DNA from: Spinacia oleracea
Lineage: Eukaryota > Streptophyta > Magnoliopsida > Caryophyllales > Amaranthaceae
Reading direction: 5' to 3'
Length of the DNA stretch: 64,000 nucleotides
Assembly: GCF_020520425.1 (NCBI RefSeq)
Contig: NC_079488.1
Location: 5,185,747-5,249,746, forward strand
The notes beneath the pieces are model-generated. The model was not told where the DNA came from. It searched no databases and saw only the letters and a list, made by a program, of their open reading frames with translations. Of the stretch, positions 10,009 through 22,017 are shown piece after piece (position 1 is the first letter of the stretch; each line of letters starts with the position of its first letter). Made by a program: the position numbers and the translations under genes.

Positions 10009-13000
10009 ATGGGTGTTAAATTCGGAAAATCTCCAGTCCATATTCTAATTGCGACGATTGTTCTTCATTTCACCATTCGTATTACCTCTTCAACTTCAAA
10101 TCAGGTTTGTAATTATATCCTGAATTATTCTCTGATTTCTAATTTATCTTTATTTAATTGTACGTCACTTTATTGTTCTTGGATTGTGAAATATATGATC
10201 TGCAATGTGTTTAGAAGATCAATGACATTGTAAAAATGCTGCTTTTATGAATTCTGTGTTGTTCTTTTAATTAATTTCTTTTATGAGATTGGTACAATTG
10301 GATTGCTCTATCTAGGTTGATTAGGCTTTTAATTAGGGTTTTGTGGTGTCAGGTGTCACTGACTAGTAGCAAGAAGGGGTTTTGATTGTATCTTTATGCT
10401 ATTGAAAACTTTAGGGTGGTCTAAATGTATGGCATTGTTGCAGAGGTGTGATAATGATTCTAAATGGGAAAGAAAATTCGTTTAGCCGAGGTTCCTAATC
10501 GGTTGTTGGGCAGGATTATCCCATTATTTCACCGTTTCATGGATTTGAAGTTTTTGGATAATTAGGTCTGTGGGTCTTGTGTCATGAGACTCATGATAAT
10601 GAGCTATTGAAGGTTTGTTTATGTTTCTCAAAAGGATGATACAACCTCTTTAATAGTCTTGGAATAGTTTGGGTGAGGCTACCTGTAATGTTGACTTCTT
10701 CCTTAATCGGGTATTGTACGAAGTTCGTAAGTCATAGCAATTCCCTGCCACAATATCTGGACCTTTTAGTTGAGGCTGTGGCATGCTCAAGCTTCTGTTG
10801 AGGTTGTTGGGTGAGAGTGATAGACTTTTCACCTCTCTATTTTTTGGAAGGCTTCGGAAGTTTTCGGCCATAAGCACTGCCCTACCACGTTATGGGGGGA
10901 AGCAGGTGTGAATATGTGCTGGTAGATGTGATGTTGACAGTGGATCATGTTGTATATCGTGTGAGTTTTCTGTATGTTTCAAGTAGGTATTGGCTGAAAA
11001 TTAGTGATAAAATTGCCTGATGCAATCCTTGTTTTTGTTGTGTGCGAGGGGGGAATTAGACTTGATTTCGAACCAGCCTGCAGTTGTTAGAATCATTTTG
11101 GTGCTTTGAGATACGATCATCTTATAAACATAACATACAATTGCAGAGGATATTACTGATTTGTTACTTTTGTTGAACCCGGTTATCTTTTCGTTGAGTT
11201 CTGATTAATAGATCTCGTAGATTTCAATTCCCGTTCTCAACCCATGACCAAATCTCTTTGTGTGATTGTTATTTTGTTAAAAGATGTCTTTTTTCTTCAT
11301 TTACTAACTAGTACCATCTCTCTGTTCCTCTTTTTGCATAAAATCTAATAGCTTTTGAGAAATATAAGAATTTGTGACGTATTAGTTTAACAACAATGAC
11401 TCTACATGTATTTCTATTATTCTTCATCTCCTTTGAATTTTGTTGATTAAACTTCAATTTGGAACAGAAATGGTATTGCAAACTCTTGTTTATTTCCTTG
11501 TTTAGCTGGGCAAGGAGATGGAAAGTTTGATTTATGCATGTTTCACTTTGAAATTTCTTCATCTTCTCCTCTTATCATATTTTTCCAGGAAAGTCTTAAT
11601 AACTATAATGGTGACTACATGAAGCACAGCACCAGTTCCTCTCCTTGTTTTGCAAGATATGCTCTGGAGTCGTTTTCCAGGGAATATGATAGCTTCACCG
11701 ATTCAAATTTTTTAGAGTATATGAAACATAAGATTCTAGTTGGCTCTGAGCCAACATTTTCTAAACTTTTACAATTAGAGCGCCGTTTGATTGGAGAGGG
11801 TTCTCATCGCCGTCTATCTTCATCTGTCAGATTAAGCATTCAGCCAAATCTGATTGCTGACTTTTCCTCACAAATGTGTGAGATCATAATCATTGAAAGA
11901 CTACCATCTGGGGTTTTTGCTGATCCTTTTGAGCTTCAACATCTAATTTACCGTGGAGGTACTTTTTATATATATCTTTAAGTTTTTGCCTTTAAGTTTT
12001 TGCCTTCTCATTCTTTCATGACATTGACTCCAACGGCTCTTTGCTGCAGCATTCAAGGATGCTTATGTTTTCGGAGATGCTAATTTGGAGTTGCCATCCT
12101 TTCTTTCCAATCAGTCAATTGTTGAAGTTCACTTAGATACAGCCTTGAATAATTCAGCAGGTCAGGAGACTGTGCTAGAGTTCAAGATAGAGATACCATT
12201 GCATGCTCGATATCCTGTAAGCACTGTTATAAATTATCATAGTATCTTTACTTGTGGAAGCGATTTGTTTGCCTAAAATTTTCCGGCTCTGTGAAATATT
12301 AATATTTGAGCTTTTTGTTAATATGTTTTGCCTAAAGGTTTCTGCGTACATGAACCATTTTATCAAAAAGTGTTTCTTGCTTTGATGGAGCAGTAATGTC
12401 AAGACTTCAGCATATATGAAGCTGAATCTTGATTTTATTTGCAACGAATTCCGAATTTGTGAAATGAGCTATTGGTGCTTTTACAGAGGCACTGTTACTT
12501 TATTTTTTGGTGTTGTAGCACATAAGGAAAGAGTCTGCTTGGTAGATTAAGTACCTTGCAGTGTGTTTTAGATTCTGTTCAAAATTTTCGGAATCAATCA
12601 TCTGACCTTGGAATATGAAGAATACAGTAATATTTTCCATCGGATAGATCTTATCTGCTTATGTTTGCATATAATTAATCTATATCAAAGTGCTCTAACT
12701 TGTGTATTTATTACCTAAAGCTATAGATTTGGTATTCTTAAGCTATTACATTACAAAAATAGAAGAAAAAATAAGCAAAAATGTGACATGTTTTATATTG
12801 TCCTAAACTTCATTTGATTCTAAAACTATTCCTCCGTTGTTTTTGGTACCCCAACGACTTTTTGCACTATTCACGGTTTACTTTGACTATTTTCTCATCA
12901 TTCATTATCATTACCCCATTGCCTCAAAGAGGCTCCCGCAAGAAGCGGGGTAAGGGGGGTCGGGTGTACGCAACCTTACCCCTACAATTGCAGAGAGGTT

Positions 13001-14319
13001 GTTTCCAATTGACCCAAAAGCGACAACGGGATGAAAACGGGACGAACATCTTCTACTTCATGGAAATGAAGCGAAGAGGTTTTAAGAGCCAATTTGATTT
13101 AGTCCATTACATCCCACAGCCAAAAGAAGAATCTTTGGCTCCATCGGAAATGGACACTTTGACTATTTTCTAAATATCAAATTTTTATAAAATTTACAAA
13201 TGTCTTACTAAATATTATAATGGTTAAAGTTGTGCGATAGAAAATATGAAAGTCAATAAGGTACAACTAAAATAGCCGAGGAAGTAGATGATTCCAGGAG
13301 AACTTCAAAATGCTTATTCAAGATCATTAGAAATTTGTTTTTGAAGTTCTCCTTACCCTAGACATCTTTTTTGTTGAAGTGGTGAATGCTTTGGGGCTGA
13401 GTTCATGTAAGTATAATATAAGTGTGGACTTTCTGCCCCTGTTTTGGTGTTTGGACACTGGGTGAGGGTTTAGAGAAAAGCATACTACACTTGGATAAAT
13501 GGTGCTGAGTGCTGATATTTTAATGTATGTTGTAAACATCAATTCTTGGTAGACATTCCAATTAGGAGAATATCTTGTTTTGCCAGAATAAGTTATGCAT
13601 CTGCTAAGCAGCAGAACTGTGTTATTTAATGCACTGATATGGATCACAGTGACCCTGATGTTCTGCCTATTGTTAAGGACTTTTCTAAATTTGCATTCAC
13701 CATTTACGTATTTCTTGTTTGATAAGAATCTATATCGCCTATCTAACAGATGATTGAGGTAGTTCAGAACATAAGGCATTTAGACTTCATATTGTTAACT
13801 AAAAGATTCTGTATGTTCATTGTAAAATCAGAAAGGTTATAGGGATCCTAGCTTAGTTCATTAGCAGATGGAAGCATTCACTAATTTACTGCAGCCTAAA
13901 AGAAATTATAGCTAAGCATGTATTGCTTCCACCTTCCAATTCACTTGGCTATGTTATTTGTATGTGTGTGGTGGTTATTTTTATTCATTTCTAAGTATCT
14001 TGTACGATTTCATGTATTTTAACAGCCTCTGGAAGAAAGTGGATATTCAAAAGTCAGGTTTGGTGCTCCTGACTTGTATATGTACTGCAAAATGCATGGA
14101 ACGTCACCTGCTCAAAGCTGTTCTTTGTCACCCATTACTAGCAACGGTTCTCTGGAACTTGATGATATTGTGTGGAGCATTCCAGCGGGGATCAAGTCTC
14201 ACTCAAGAACAGTGTCTGTTGTTACTTACGCGTCAGCACTACTGTCAGCAACTTTAATCATCTTTTTTTCCTTGCGATCTTCACGCATAGAATGTGATGG
14301 AAAATCGAAACAAACTTGA
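10009..14319 (+). CDS. PIGX: PIG-X homologue: GPI mannosyltransferase I regulatory subunit, four exons
   Basis: PIG-X/Pbn1 proteins stabilise PIG-M, the ER enzyme that adds the first mannose to the GPI anchor precursor. Exons read from the sequence: 10009-10104, 11589-11958, 12050-12216, 14026-14319. All introns are GT-AG and the phases join without a break, giving 308 residues. Residues 1-31 form a hydrophobic signal-peptide-like start. The middle holds the hallmark segment LPSGVFADPFELQ, then FGDANLELPSF and IEIPLHARYP. The end has GAPDLYMYC, then one transmembrane helix (about 277-297) and a short lysine-containing tail. This type I ER membrane layout fits the family. Intron 3 (1.8 kb) contains a MITE with a nested SINE at 12829-13284. 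All key blocks are present and no frameshift is seen, so it looks functional. Start chosen because it opens directly into the signal peptide. Confidence 0.92.
12829..13284. mobile_element. Stowaway-like MITE in PIG-X intron 3, split by a SINE
   Basis: TA on both sides, with ends TTCCTCCGTTGTTTTTGGTA and CTAAAATAGCCGAGGAAG as imperfect inverted repeats. Removing the SINE and one copy of its target duplication leaves about 180 bp, normal for this type. Confidence 0.7.
12896..13155 (-). mobile_element. SINE-like retroelement, about 260 bp, with 16-bp target-site duplication
   Basis: Flanked by perfect copies of ACTTTGACTATTTTCT at 12880-12895 and 13156-13171. On the minus strand the 3' part reads GTAAGGTTGCGTAC, then CGCTTCTTGCGGGAGCC, GAGGCAATGGGGTAATGA and a short ATGATG-type tail. 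Orientation is supported by the 5'-truncated copy at 20590-20654, which keeps only this tail end. I cannot identify clean pol III A/B boxes at its head. The reading frame crossing it is incidental. Confidence 0.8.
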
Positions 14320-15149
14320 TAACCAATAACAGTCAGACTGTCCTATGCCTAATCCAGTGGGGGACAACCAGATCTATGAGGGTTTTCACCTGGAGCCCGT
14401 CTGCATGAGTCCATGACAATATCTGTCATTGAATTTCTACCAACAGTCCTGCGAGGAGCTCAGGTACAGGTTTAACAACCCTGATACCTTTTATATTTGA
14501 TACTTTTTCACATCTGAATGTTTAGTCGTATGATGCACTGCTTCACAAGTCACAACTGTGGATATTAGGTTTATGTTTCTGTAGATTTGGCTGCTTGTGT
14601 GAAAAGTAGTTGTGGTGTATGGGTCAATTGATCTACTTTAATTTTTAGTAGAACAAATGATAGAGGATAAATCAGCTTTTTTGGTGTTATATTGTTTGAA
14701 AGAGGAAATATTTGTCTAATTCAATAATGCTGAATTTGTCACCAATTTGAGATATACTAACCCAGATTGATTCAGCATTATTGTGCTTAGAACAACTGTA
14801 TACATTTAAATCCCATCAGCTAATAAAGGAAATTTTCTGGAAAAAAGCCCTGCACTTCTTTGAGTTTTTAGTGTCCAGATTTTCCATTAAAATTAAGCTC
14901 TCCATAGAGATAAGCGGAACCAAACACGAGATAGAAAAACCATTTATGGAATTGGAGTATGATCATCTTTTGAAATGATGGATTGTCAATATATTCTAAT
15001 TTGGGATGGATTACAGATTTTTTTAGATTATTCATGAGTAGCGCTTTACTGTTGAAGATAATAAATCGCGCACGATGCTTCCTAAGTCTAAACTTATAGG
15101 CCACATTTGACATTTGCTTACAAAATTAATCAAACTTGACAATAATTTT
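14320..15149. other. PIG-X 3' flank
   Basis: Probably holds the PIG-X 3' untranslated region (roughly to 14470) followed by AT-rich intergenic DNA. No further gene or clear repeat boundary is seen. Confidence 0.4.
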
Positions 15150-16145
15150 CTTCCTGTTAACCAAAGTTTTTGGTGATCCTTGACTATCAATTGTAACCAA
15201 AGTTTTTCCTGATTCGCAATGGTAACCTTGACTTCTTAAATTTACTAAGCATGATATTAATGATCACTTTTGGTATACACTTCTTTAAATCTAACGTTTA
15301 TTAACCACGGTTAATCGGTTAACCCATCATCAATTTACCAACCTAGTAGTCTAGTACCCTTATCCATCATCCTCATCATTCAACCTCTTCCTCTCTCCAC
15401 TAATTCAAACAAGGATCCAATGGCCATACCGCTCACATGACCCATCTTCTCTTTCCCGTCGGCACCCTGCCACCGTCCCAATACTGTCCACCGTCAAACC
15501 CACAACCTCGCCCAACCGAGACTGGCCTGGCTTCTTCCTCCATTAAGAATGGGGGGATCCACCTACTGCAACAAGGAGTACACCAAAGGTAAGGAGTAAG
15601 AATCAATCAGGGAAATAAAAGATCCGTCGGCCACCACTAGCGAAGCCCAACCACCACCACCTCCTCTTCTTCCCGGTGAGTCACAGTGCACAGTGGATGA
15701 ATGTCGACCTTCTTTTTCTCTCTACTCAATTGTAGCTTTGGTTTATAGTGGTTGTTGTGGTTTTTGTGATGTGCTGGGAGCAGCAAAAGGTTGTAGTTGT
15801 TGCTTGATTTGGGTGATTGCGAGGAGTGGTGGGTTGTTGTTGCTCCAATGGTAAGGGTGCTTGGAGCTTGGTGTTGGGGCAGAATATTGGTGAAGGTGGA
15901 GTTAGGGTGTTAATGGTCGATGATGGTGTTACAAGAAGAAGGTTTAGTGAAGTAAAAGAGAGAAATGAAAGAGGATGGTTGGCCTGGGACCGTGGTTAAC
16001 TCAAAATAGCTTATTAACCATTAATGTTTAAGGTCGCTAATGCCACTTAGTAAATTAAAGAAGTACAGGGTCATTGGGAATCGGAAAATATTTTGATTAC
16101 CATTGATAAAAGTACAGGAACACCACTAATATTTCCCTAATATTA
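15150..16145. mobile_element. Candidate Mutator-like element with long degenerate inverted ends
   Basis: The left flank (about 15150-15350) and right flank (about 15990-16145) share blocks in inverted orientation: TAAATTTACTAAG, CAATGGTAA, GGTGTTCC-type and TTAACCACGG. The enclosed 600 bp are much more GC-rich than the surroundings (CCACCGTCC, GGCCACCACTAGCG) and could be captured sequence. I do not recognise a protein in it. Target duplication was not resolved. Confidence 0.45.
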
Positions 16146-17664
16146 CATAGTAATTGTAAAAACACCATTCCATATTATGAACATGTTTTCACTTGTAAAG
16201 TCGGTTTTAAACTTTAACCATTAATCTGACAGTATCTATATGAATATTTTTAGATTTGTAATAGAAATTGATTATGTCAGAATTGACCTCGAATACTGCA
16301 AGACTATAAACAGGTTAATCTTGCAGAAGCAACTCCTAGGATGATTTTTTTTTAATAGTACTCTTAAGATGACTCGAGTTCTGATCTTTATGCAATATAG
16401 CTCGATACCCTAAGTTCAATGTGGTACAAGTAGTAAACTGTAGAGTATAGACCTTAAAATAACTTCCAGTTACAACTTTCAGCATCAACAGGATACTTCT
16501 CAAACTTAGAAACAGCTAAGCATCTTCCTAGGTTGTGAACTCATGGTACAAACCAGCAATTAGATCTGAGATTGTTACACTCCATTCATCCTCAGCTGTT
16601 GAGTCTTGAGCATAAGGGGAGAAGTAGGGAAGGGAAGAAAAACCAAATCTTATTTTCATGGGACATTAGTCAGATTGAGAAGTCCTCGTTTTGCTTCTAA
16701 GATTTTGAGAACGAAGGGAACAGATATGGAAGTTTTCAATTGACAATCTTTTCTTGGAAATTATGGATCAAGTCTTGAATGAAATCCGTGAATTATCTGA
16801 CAACACTAAGATGCAGATACCTAAAAATCCTACTGTTCCATGTTAAGGCTAGTTGTCAAACGTTAGTTTTCGTCCATTTTACAGAGTTTGTTTACAACTT
16901 TATTATGCTCTCCTGCTGGTAATCCTAAATTCTATTCCTTATACAAGTATAAAGTTCCCAAATATTTTGGGTATTATAACTTTTTGCACCAACCTCATCT
17001 ATCATTTTCTTCAACTCTAAGTCAACACAGTCAAACACCTCTCTTTGTCAACCTATACACCTCAGAAGATCCACATTCTAGTTAACATCCAAAATTCCAA
17101 ATCATCCAGTCACACTTTCAGCCAAAATTTGTATTTGTCGTATGAGTCGCCTAGTGAGTTCTGACTTGCGTTATCTGGTCTTGGTCAAAGAAGTCCTCCT
17201 GTCCTGTTTACTGATTATTGTGAGGGGTAGAAGCTATGGATCTCGTGAAAATGATCTAGGGAGGGAGACCTTAGCCACAATGCACCACATTCGATATTTA
17301 TAGTAAAACCTTTTGAACTTATTATCAGTGAAATGCTTTAAATAAGTAATGATCTTACGGATGTATTTTGCGGTAAAACTTCTTGTTGATTATATGTTTC
17401 AACAGAATTAATGGTTAATTGACTTAATTCTAAAACAAGTTTTGAGAATCAGACTCGTGTCTGGTTTTTTAATTTGAGACTTGAGATGGAAGGTAGTTGC
17501 TTTTTAGTTTTTACCCACAATTGAAGTTGATGTCAGCAGACAAGGGAGACAAGAGCAACATGCCTATGCCCAAATGTCCAACAAAGACGGAGGCCATTGT
17601 CTTCGAGAGTGAAACTCGAGCGCCTAAGCTGGATATTCATAGAGTTTGGGTGGAGGGAGGAGGA
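16146..17664. other. Intergenic region without recognised content
   Basis: AT-rich DNA with only short frames. No motif, splice structure or terminal repeat that I could support. Confidence 0.4.
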
Positions 17665-17940
17665 TGTTAAAGCTCCTCTCTTTATAGAAGAATTGAATAC
17701 ATATTATCGAGCCTTATAGCAGAATATATATTACAAGAGAGTTATGCAAATATGTACGAATACTACTACCGAGGAAAGGAGAAGAATATCCGGTCAGGAG
17801 GATATTATGTACACAATCAAGGGGATATTATTTGCATTAGTAAAAGATAATCTGCTCCTAGTATATTAAGTAGTCGAAGATGTGAGAAGATATTATTGTG
17901 AAGATTATATCAAGAGATGTTCTTGATATTATCTTCCACA
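17665..17940 (-). repeat. 3' LTR of the minus-strand copia element
   Basis: 276 bp, TG...CA ends (TGTTAAAG and CTTCCACA on the plus strand). It adjoins the purine-rich tract at 17941-17955 and is about 46 bp longer than its partner because of indels. Confidence 0.75.
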
Positions 17941-17955
17941 AACCCCCTCAAGATG

Positions 17956-20446
17956 GACGACGGTTTGGGAAATCTGATCATGGGAAGTCATCTTTGGGTG
18001 GTCACCGTTATTAATGATTATTCAAGGAAGGTGCGAGTGTTCTTGAAAAGTAAAGATCAAGTATTTGAAGAGGTCCAAGATTGGAAGATTTTGATTGAGA
18101 AGCAAACATGAAAGCAAGTAAAAGGTTGTGAACGGACAATGTGTCCTTTGAGAAAGAGTTCACCAAGTTTTGCAAAAAGCTTGGGATTGTCCAGCGTCGC
18201 ACTCTGCCGGTAGACCACAACAAAATGGAGTGGCGGAAAGGATGAAAAGGACTTTGCTCGAAAAAGGCTCGTTGAATGTTGTTTCAAGCGGGATTAAGCA
18301 AGGTATTTTGGTCCGATTCGGTAAAAATGGCGGCTCATTTGGCAAACTTGTCATCACGTACCGCTCTTAGGTTGAAGACGACAGAGGAGATGTGGTCGGG
18401 TTTGCCAGCGGATCTTTCCGGAATGAGGGTATTTGGTTCTCCGGTTTATGCTTATGTGAATGATGGGAAGTTGGAGCCACGAGCAAAGCAGTGTATCTTC
18501 TTATGATACATGGATTGGGTCAAAGGCTATAGATTTTGGACCCTAGTTCATCAAGAATCATTTATAACCGAGATTTCACTTTCAATGAGTATGTGTTTAT
18601 CCATAAAGAAGAGACCTCTTCTTTTAACCTTGTTGGGAATGAGGCGGGGGTGTTAATGGTGATGAAACTCATGAGAAGGATGTAGAAGATGTTCTTGATG
18701 ATGATGATGGTGGCGTAGAAACACCACAAAAGGTGGATATTTTCTTTTATAGGAAGGTCACCACACCTAGGAAGGAACAAACTCGCTATGGGCAAAAATC
18801 AAGTCTTGCACAACATAATACTAACTGGCCTATTAAGCCTACGGTCTTGTTCAATTTAAGTAGATGGCGGCTTATGATTTGAGTGTCGCAAGTGATATCA
18901 TTGATCTTGAGTCACTCATAAAACGAAGCAACGAGGGACTGTTAACTCCGGAAAGTGGCAAGTAGCCATGGCAGAAGAGATGGAGTCTCTTCAAAATAAC
19001 CAAACATGGGAGCTTGTAGAAACACTGTTGGGTAAGAGAATTGTTGATTGCTAATAGGTCTACAAATACTAAGAGGGGATTAAGGAAATTGAGTTGTCAA
19101 TGTGCAAAGCAAGAGTCATAGCTAGAGCTGTCAAAAATCGACCCAACCCGAAAACCGACCCGAACCCGACCCGAAAATACTGGGTCCTGAACAAGATTTT
19201 GTGACCCGTAACCCGATTTTATCCGAACCCGAACAACCCGAAAAGGAATGGGTCAAAACCCGACCGAACCCGTTTTAGACCCGACCGATTGAAAATCATT
19301 GTATTTATAGCAATAAATGAGATTATGAGAAAATTTAAGCATAAAAGACACGTTGTTTTTACTATTGTTCTGTGTAATATGATTTTAATTTGAATTATAC
19401 GCCATTTTATGATTGAATTTGACAAAATATAAACTTTCGTAGGAAAATTTGTTAACTTGTGCCAATATTTTGTATATTTTTCACCTAAATTAATGAAAAT
19501 ATAATGCGTGTTTTAAAATCTCTCAACCCGTTGGGTCGACCCGAACCCGAAAGTTCTGGGTCTTGAACAAGCATTTATAAACCCGAACCCGAAAGTGACC
19601 GACCCGATTCAACCCGAACCCGAAAGTAAATTTTCACAACCCGACCCGACCGACCCGTTTGACAGGTCTAGTCATAGCACACGGTTTTAGCCAAGTTCCG
19701 GAGCCGATTACAATGAGAATAGTGGTAAGACATACTTCCATTCGTACATTACTTGCTCTTGTTGCCATGCATGATTTGGAGTTGAGCTATTGGATATGAA
19801 GATGCTTTCTTGCATGGAGAGCTTAAGGATGAGATTTACATGTGACAACTGGATGGTTTGTTGTTGAGGGCAAGAGAAGCATGTGTGCTTGTTGAAGAAG
19901 TCGTTTTATGGTGAAACAATCACCTCAGCAATGTATGAACGGTTTGACCAATTTCTGTTGGGGCATTGTTTCTCCCGGAGTGAGTACCGTAGTTGTATTT
20001 ACTTGAATAAGGTGAGTAATGGCTATTTGTTGTATCTTTTGTTATACGTTGATGATATGCTTGTTGTAGCAAAAGACACGTTTAAGGTTCATGAGGTGAA
20101 AGAGATGTTGAAAGGGGAATTTGAAATGAAGGATTTTGGGTCGAAGGAAGATTCTCAACATAAAAATAATCATACGAGATCGTGAAAGACGGAGTTTGTA
20201 CTTGTACTAAGAAAAGTACATTGAAAAGGTTTTGAGCGATTTCATATGTTGAATGCCAAGCCTGTGTCCGTTCCTTTGGCATCTCATTTCAAATTGTCAT
20301 CATCAGAGTCTCCTAGTTCCAATGAAGACGAGGAGTTCATGTCACCCATTCCTTATGCAAATGCGGATTGGAGCATAATTTATGATATGGTTTGTACTCT
20401 ATCAGACATTGTTCAAGCCGTTAGTGTTGTGAGTAAAGGATTTTGA
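17956..20446 (+). pseudogene. Degenerate Tork-like copia fragment: integrase, RT and start of RNase H region
   Basis: Plus-strand copia remains in several frames. Integrase: VTVINDYSRKVRVF at about 18000, the GRPQQNGVAER motif at about 18210, then a frameshifted C-terminus to 18510. RT: WQVAMAEEMESLQNN near 18955, ARVIARGFSQV (split by a hAT MITE at 19123-19670), a broken LDVKTAFLHGEL-like stretch near 19790, and LLYVDDMLVVAKD at about 20040. It ends near 20446 after a PYANADWSIIYDMVCT segment. Many stops and frameshifts make it dead. Wording differs from the surrounding minus-strand copia element, so it is a separate lineage inserted or recombined in. Confidence 0.85.
19123..19670. mobile_element. 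hAT-type MITE rich in CCCGACCCG motifs
   Basis: Flanked by a perfect 8-bp duplication GTCATAGC (19115-19122 and 19671-19678). Termini are TAGAGCTGTCAAA and, inverted, TAGACCTGTCAAA. Both arms are packed with CCCGACCCGAACCCG variants, the middle is AT-rich, and there is no coding sequence. It interrupts the RT region of the copia pseudogene. Confidence 0.9.
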
Positions 20447-20499
20447 TAGACTTCTTAAGATATTTTATGTTGAGGCTTTGAATGAAAAGCTAGCTTAGT

Positions 20500-21460
20500 G
20501 TAGGATTTATTTTTGAGAGGATAGAACCAGATGTATGGTAAATGATCATTCGGTAAGTGATCAATAAACACAACATAGTATTTGAAATTCATCATCATTA
20601 TCATTACCCCATTGCCTCAAAAAGGCTCCCGCAAGAAGCGGGGTAAGGCTCCCGCAACATAGTATTTGAAATTATGAAGATAAATTAGGAAAGTCCATAA
20701 ATTGGTGTAAATAATTTCAAGAGGAGCGTGAGATACTAATCTTGATTTATTGAATGGAAGCTTATGACTTTGTTGTATTGGTATACACCACAATTTAAAG
20801 AAAAAAAGAAAAAATCCGAAAACATTGATTCTAAAATCTGACAAGCGATTCTTGAAAGTAGCATATGATGCCAATTTATTGCCAAATTGTCGGTTCGTTG
20901 ACGCTGGAAAAGGCAAGAATTGATGGAAAAGACGGCAACTCATAAATCCCTTGCCTATTTGGACCCTTGATAAGATGTGCCCTTGTGAGATTGTCCTTGA
21001 TTATGAAGGAATCGGGTAAGAACTCAATGACAAGATTATTATCGGCACATAATTGGGAAACAGAAATGATGTTGCGAGTCATATTGGGTGCACATAGAAC
21101 ATTCAATAAATGAATAGAGTTAGAAGGAGATGTAAGGAGAATACGCGAGCCAATGTGAGTAATAGGGGCACCAGTGCCATTGCCCATGACAATCACTTTG
21201 GTTCCAACATACGGATGTATGAAGGATAAGTTTGACATGTCGTAAGTGACATGGTGAGTGGCGCCAGAATCAAGGAGCCATGTTGTCGGAAGTGTGGCAT
21301 TACTGGTTGTTGCAATGTAAGCCTGTGGTGTTGTCAGTGGGCCGTTGACATGAGAATGAATGGCATGAGCCGAGGCACATATCATAGTGTGCCTTGTTGG
21401 CATTTGAAGGCTTACAATGAAGGGGTGCGAAGGTTCGACATCGTTGTTGTTTGATGCCAT
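20500..21460 (-). pseudogene. Copia protease and N-terminal integrase remnant
   Basis: On the minus strand from 21460: a short gag-like start (MASNNN), then the aspartic protease motif LLDSGATHHVT at about residues 61-71, VMGNGTGAPI, and NIISVSQLCADN. A frameshift follows near 20900. Zinc-finger-region and integrase remains (LPFNKSRLVSHAPLEIIY) follow, then a frame resuming past the SINE fragment at 20590-20654 with YYVVFIDHF. Most of gag and all of RT/RNase H are missing. Family wording points to the Ale/Retrofit type; this is inference. Confidence 0.8.
20590..20654 (-). mobile_element. 5'-truncated SINE-like copy, 65 bp, with 19-bp target duplication
   Basis: Bounded by perfect copies of CAACATAGTATTTGAAATT at 20571-20589 and 20655-20673. 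The insert matches the tail end of the SINE at 12896-13155 (ACCCCATTGCCTCAAA, AAGAAGCGGGGTAAGG). It interrupts the minus-strand integrase frame, which resumes on both sides. Confidence 0.85.
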
Positions 21461-21508
21461 GAAAATGTTGGTAGAGAAAAAGATGGACGTTTGAATTCTA
21501 CTATACCA

Positions 21509-21738
21509 TGTAAGGAAGAATTGAATACATATTATTGATGAGCTTCACAACGGAATACATTTATATATTACAAGGGAGTTGTGCAAATATGTACGTAATA
21601 CTACAACTAAGGAAAGAAGAAGAATATCCGGATCAGGAGGATATTATGTATCCGGATCAGGAGGATATTATTTACAAAATTGAGAAGTTATTATTGTGAA
21701 CATTATATCAAGAGATGTTTTTGGTATTATCTTCCACG
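21509..21738 (-). repeat. 5' LTR of the minus-strand copia element
   Basis: 230 bp, alignable over most of its length with 17665-17940. The minus-strand 3' end (TTACA) is followed by TGGTATAGTAG, a variant of the initiator-Met tRNA primer site usual in copia. A 19-base phrase ATCCGGATCAGGAGGATAT is doubled inside it. Confidence 0.75.
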
Positions 21739-21821
21739 CTCTCATCCTAAACTAGCCACTCTTCTTATAGTCCAAGCAGCACTACTAGTAGTTGTGTTGG
21801 GCAATCTCTAGTAGAGTAATA

Positions 21822-22017
21822 CTCCCTCCGTCCCTAATTGTTTGCCCCATGCTCCAAATTTGCTTTATTAAGAGTTGGGATTGTGGAATTGAGAAAAGAC
21901 AAAAATGGTGGGACCAAATGTAAGTTGTGGTCCCATGAGCATTTTTTGTAATTGGATCAATCTTTTGGGGACAAACCAAAATGGCAAATGGGGCTAACAA
22001 AAAGGGGACAGGGGGCG
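21822..22017. mobile_element. Stowaway-like MITE, 196 bp
   Basis: TA on both sides. Left end CTCCCTCCGTCCCTAATTG; right end GGGGACAGGGGGCG as the inverted match. No coding content. Confidence 0.8.

Larger units (their letters stand above)
17665..21738 (-). mobile_element. Rearranged Ty1/copia element (minus strand) with both LTRs
   Basis: Two direct repeats, 17665-17940 and 21509-21738, share GAATTGAATACATATTAT, GCAAATATGTACG, GGAGGATATTATGTA and ATCTTCCAC. On the minus strand they read TGTGGAAG to CTTTAACA or TTACA. A polypurine tract (TTGAGGGGG on the minus strand, 17941-17955) abuts the 17665 copy, making it the 3' LTR. A TGGTATAGTAG primer-site-like sequence abuts the other, making it the 5' LTR. 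Inside, only a short gag start, protease and early integrase survive on this strand. The rest is replaced by a copia fragment on the opposite strand (17956-20446). Confidence 0.75.

Noticed and set aside
12814-13173. A 119-codon open frame in PIG-X intron 3
   Set aside because: It spans the MITE and SINE and reads non-coding retroelement sequence.
17956-20446. Working copia polyprotein on the plus strand
   Set aside because: Multiple stops, frameshifts and a MITE insertion; only a remnant.
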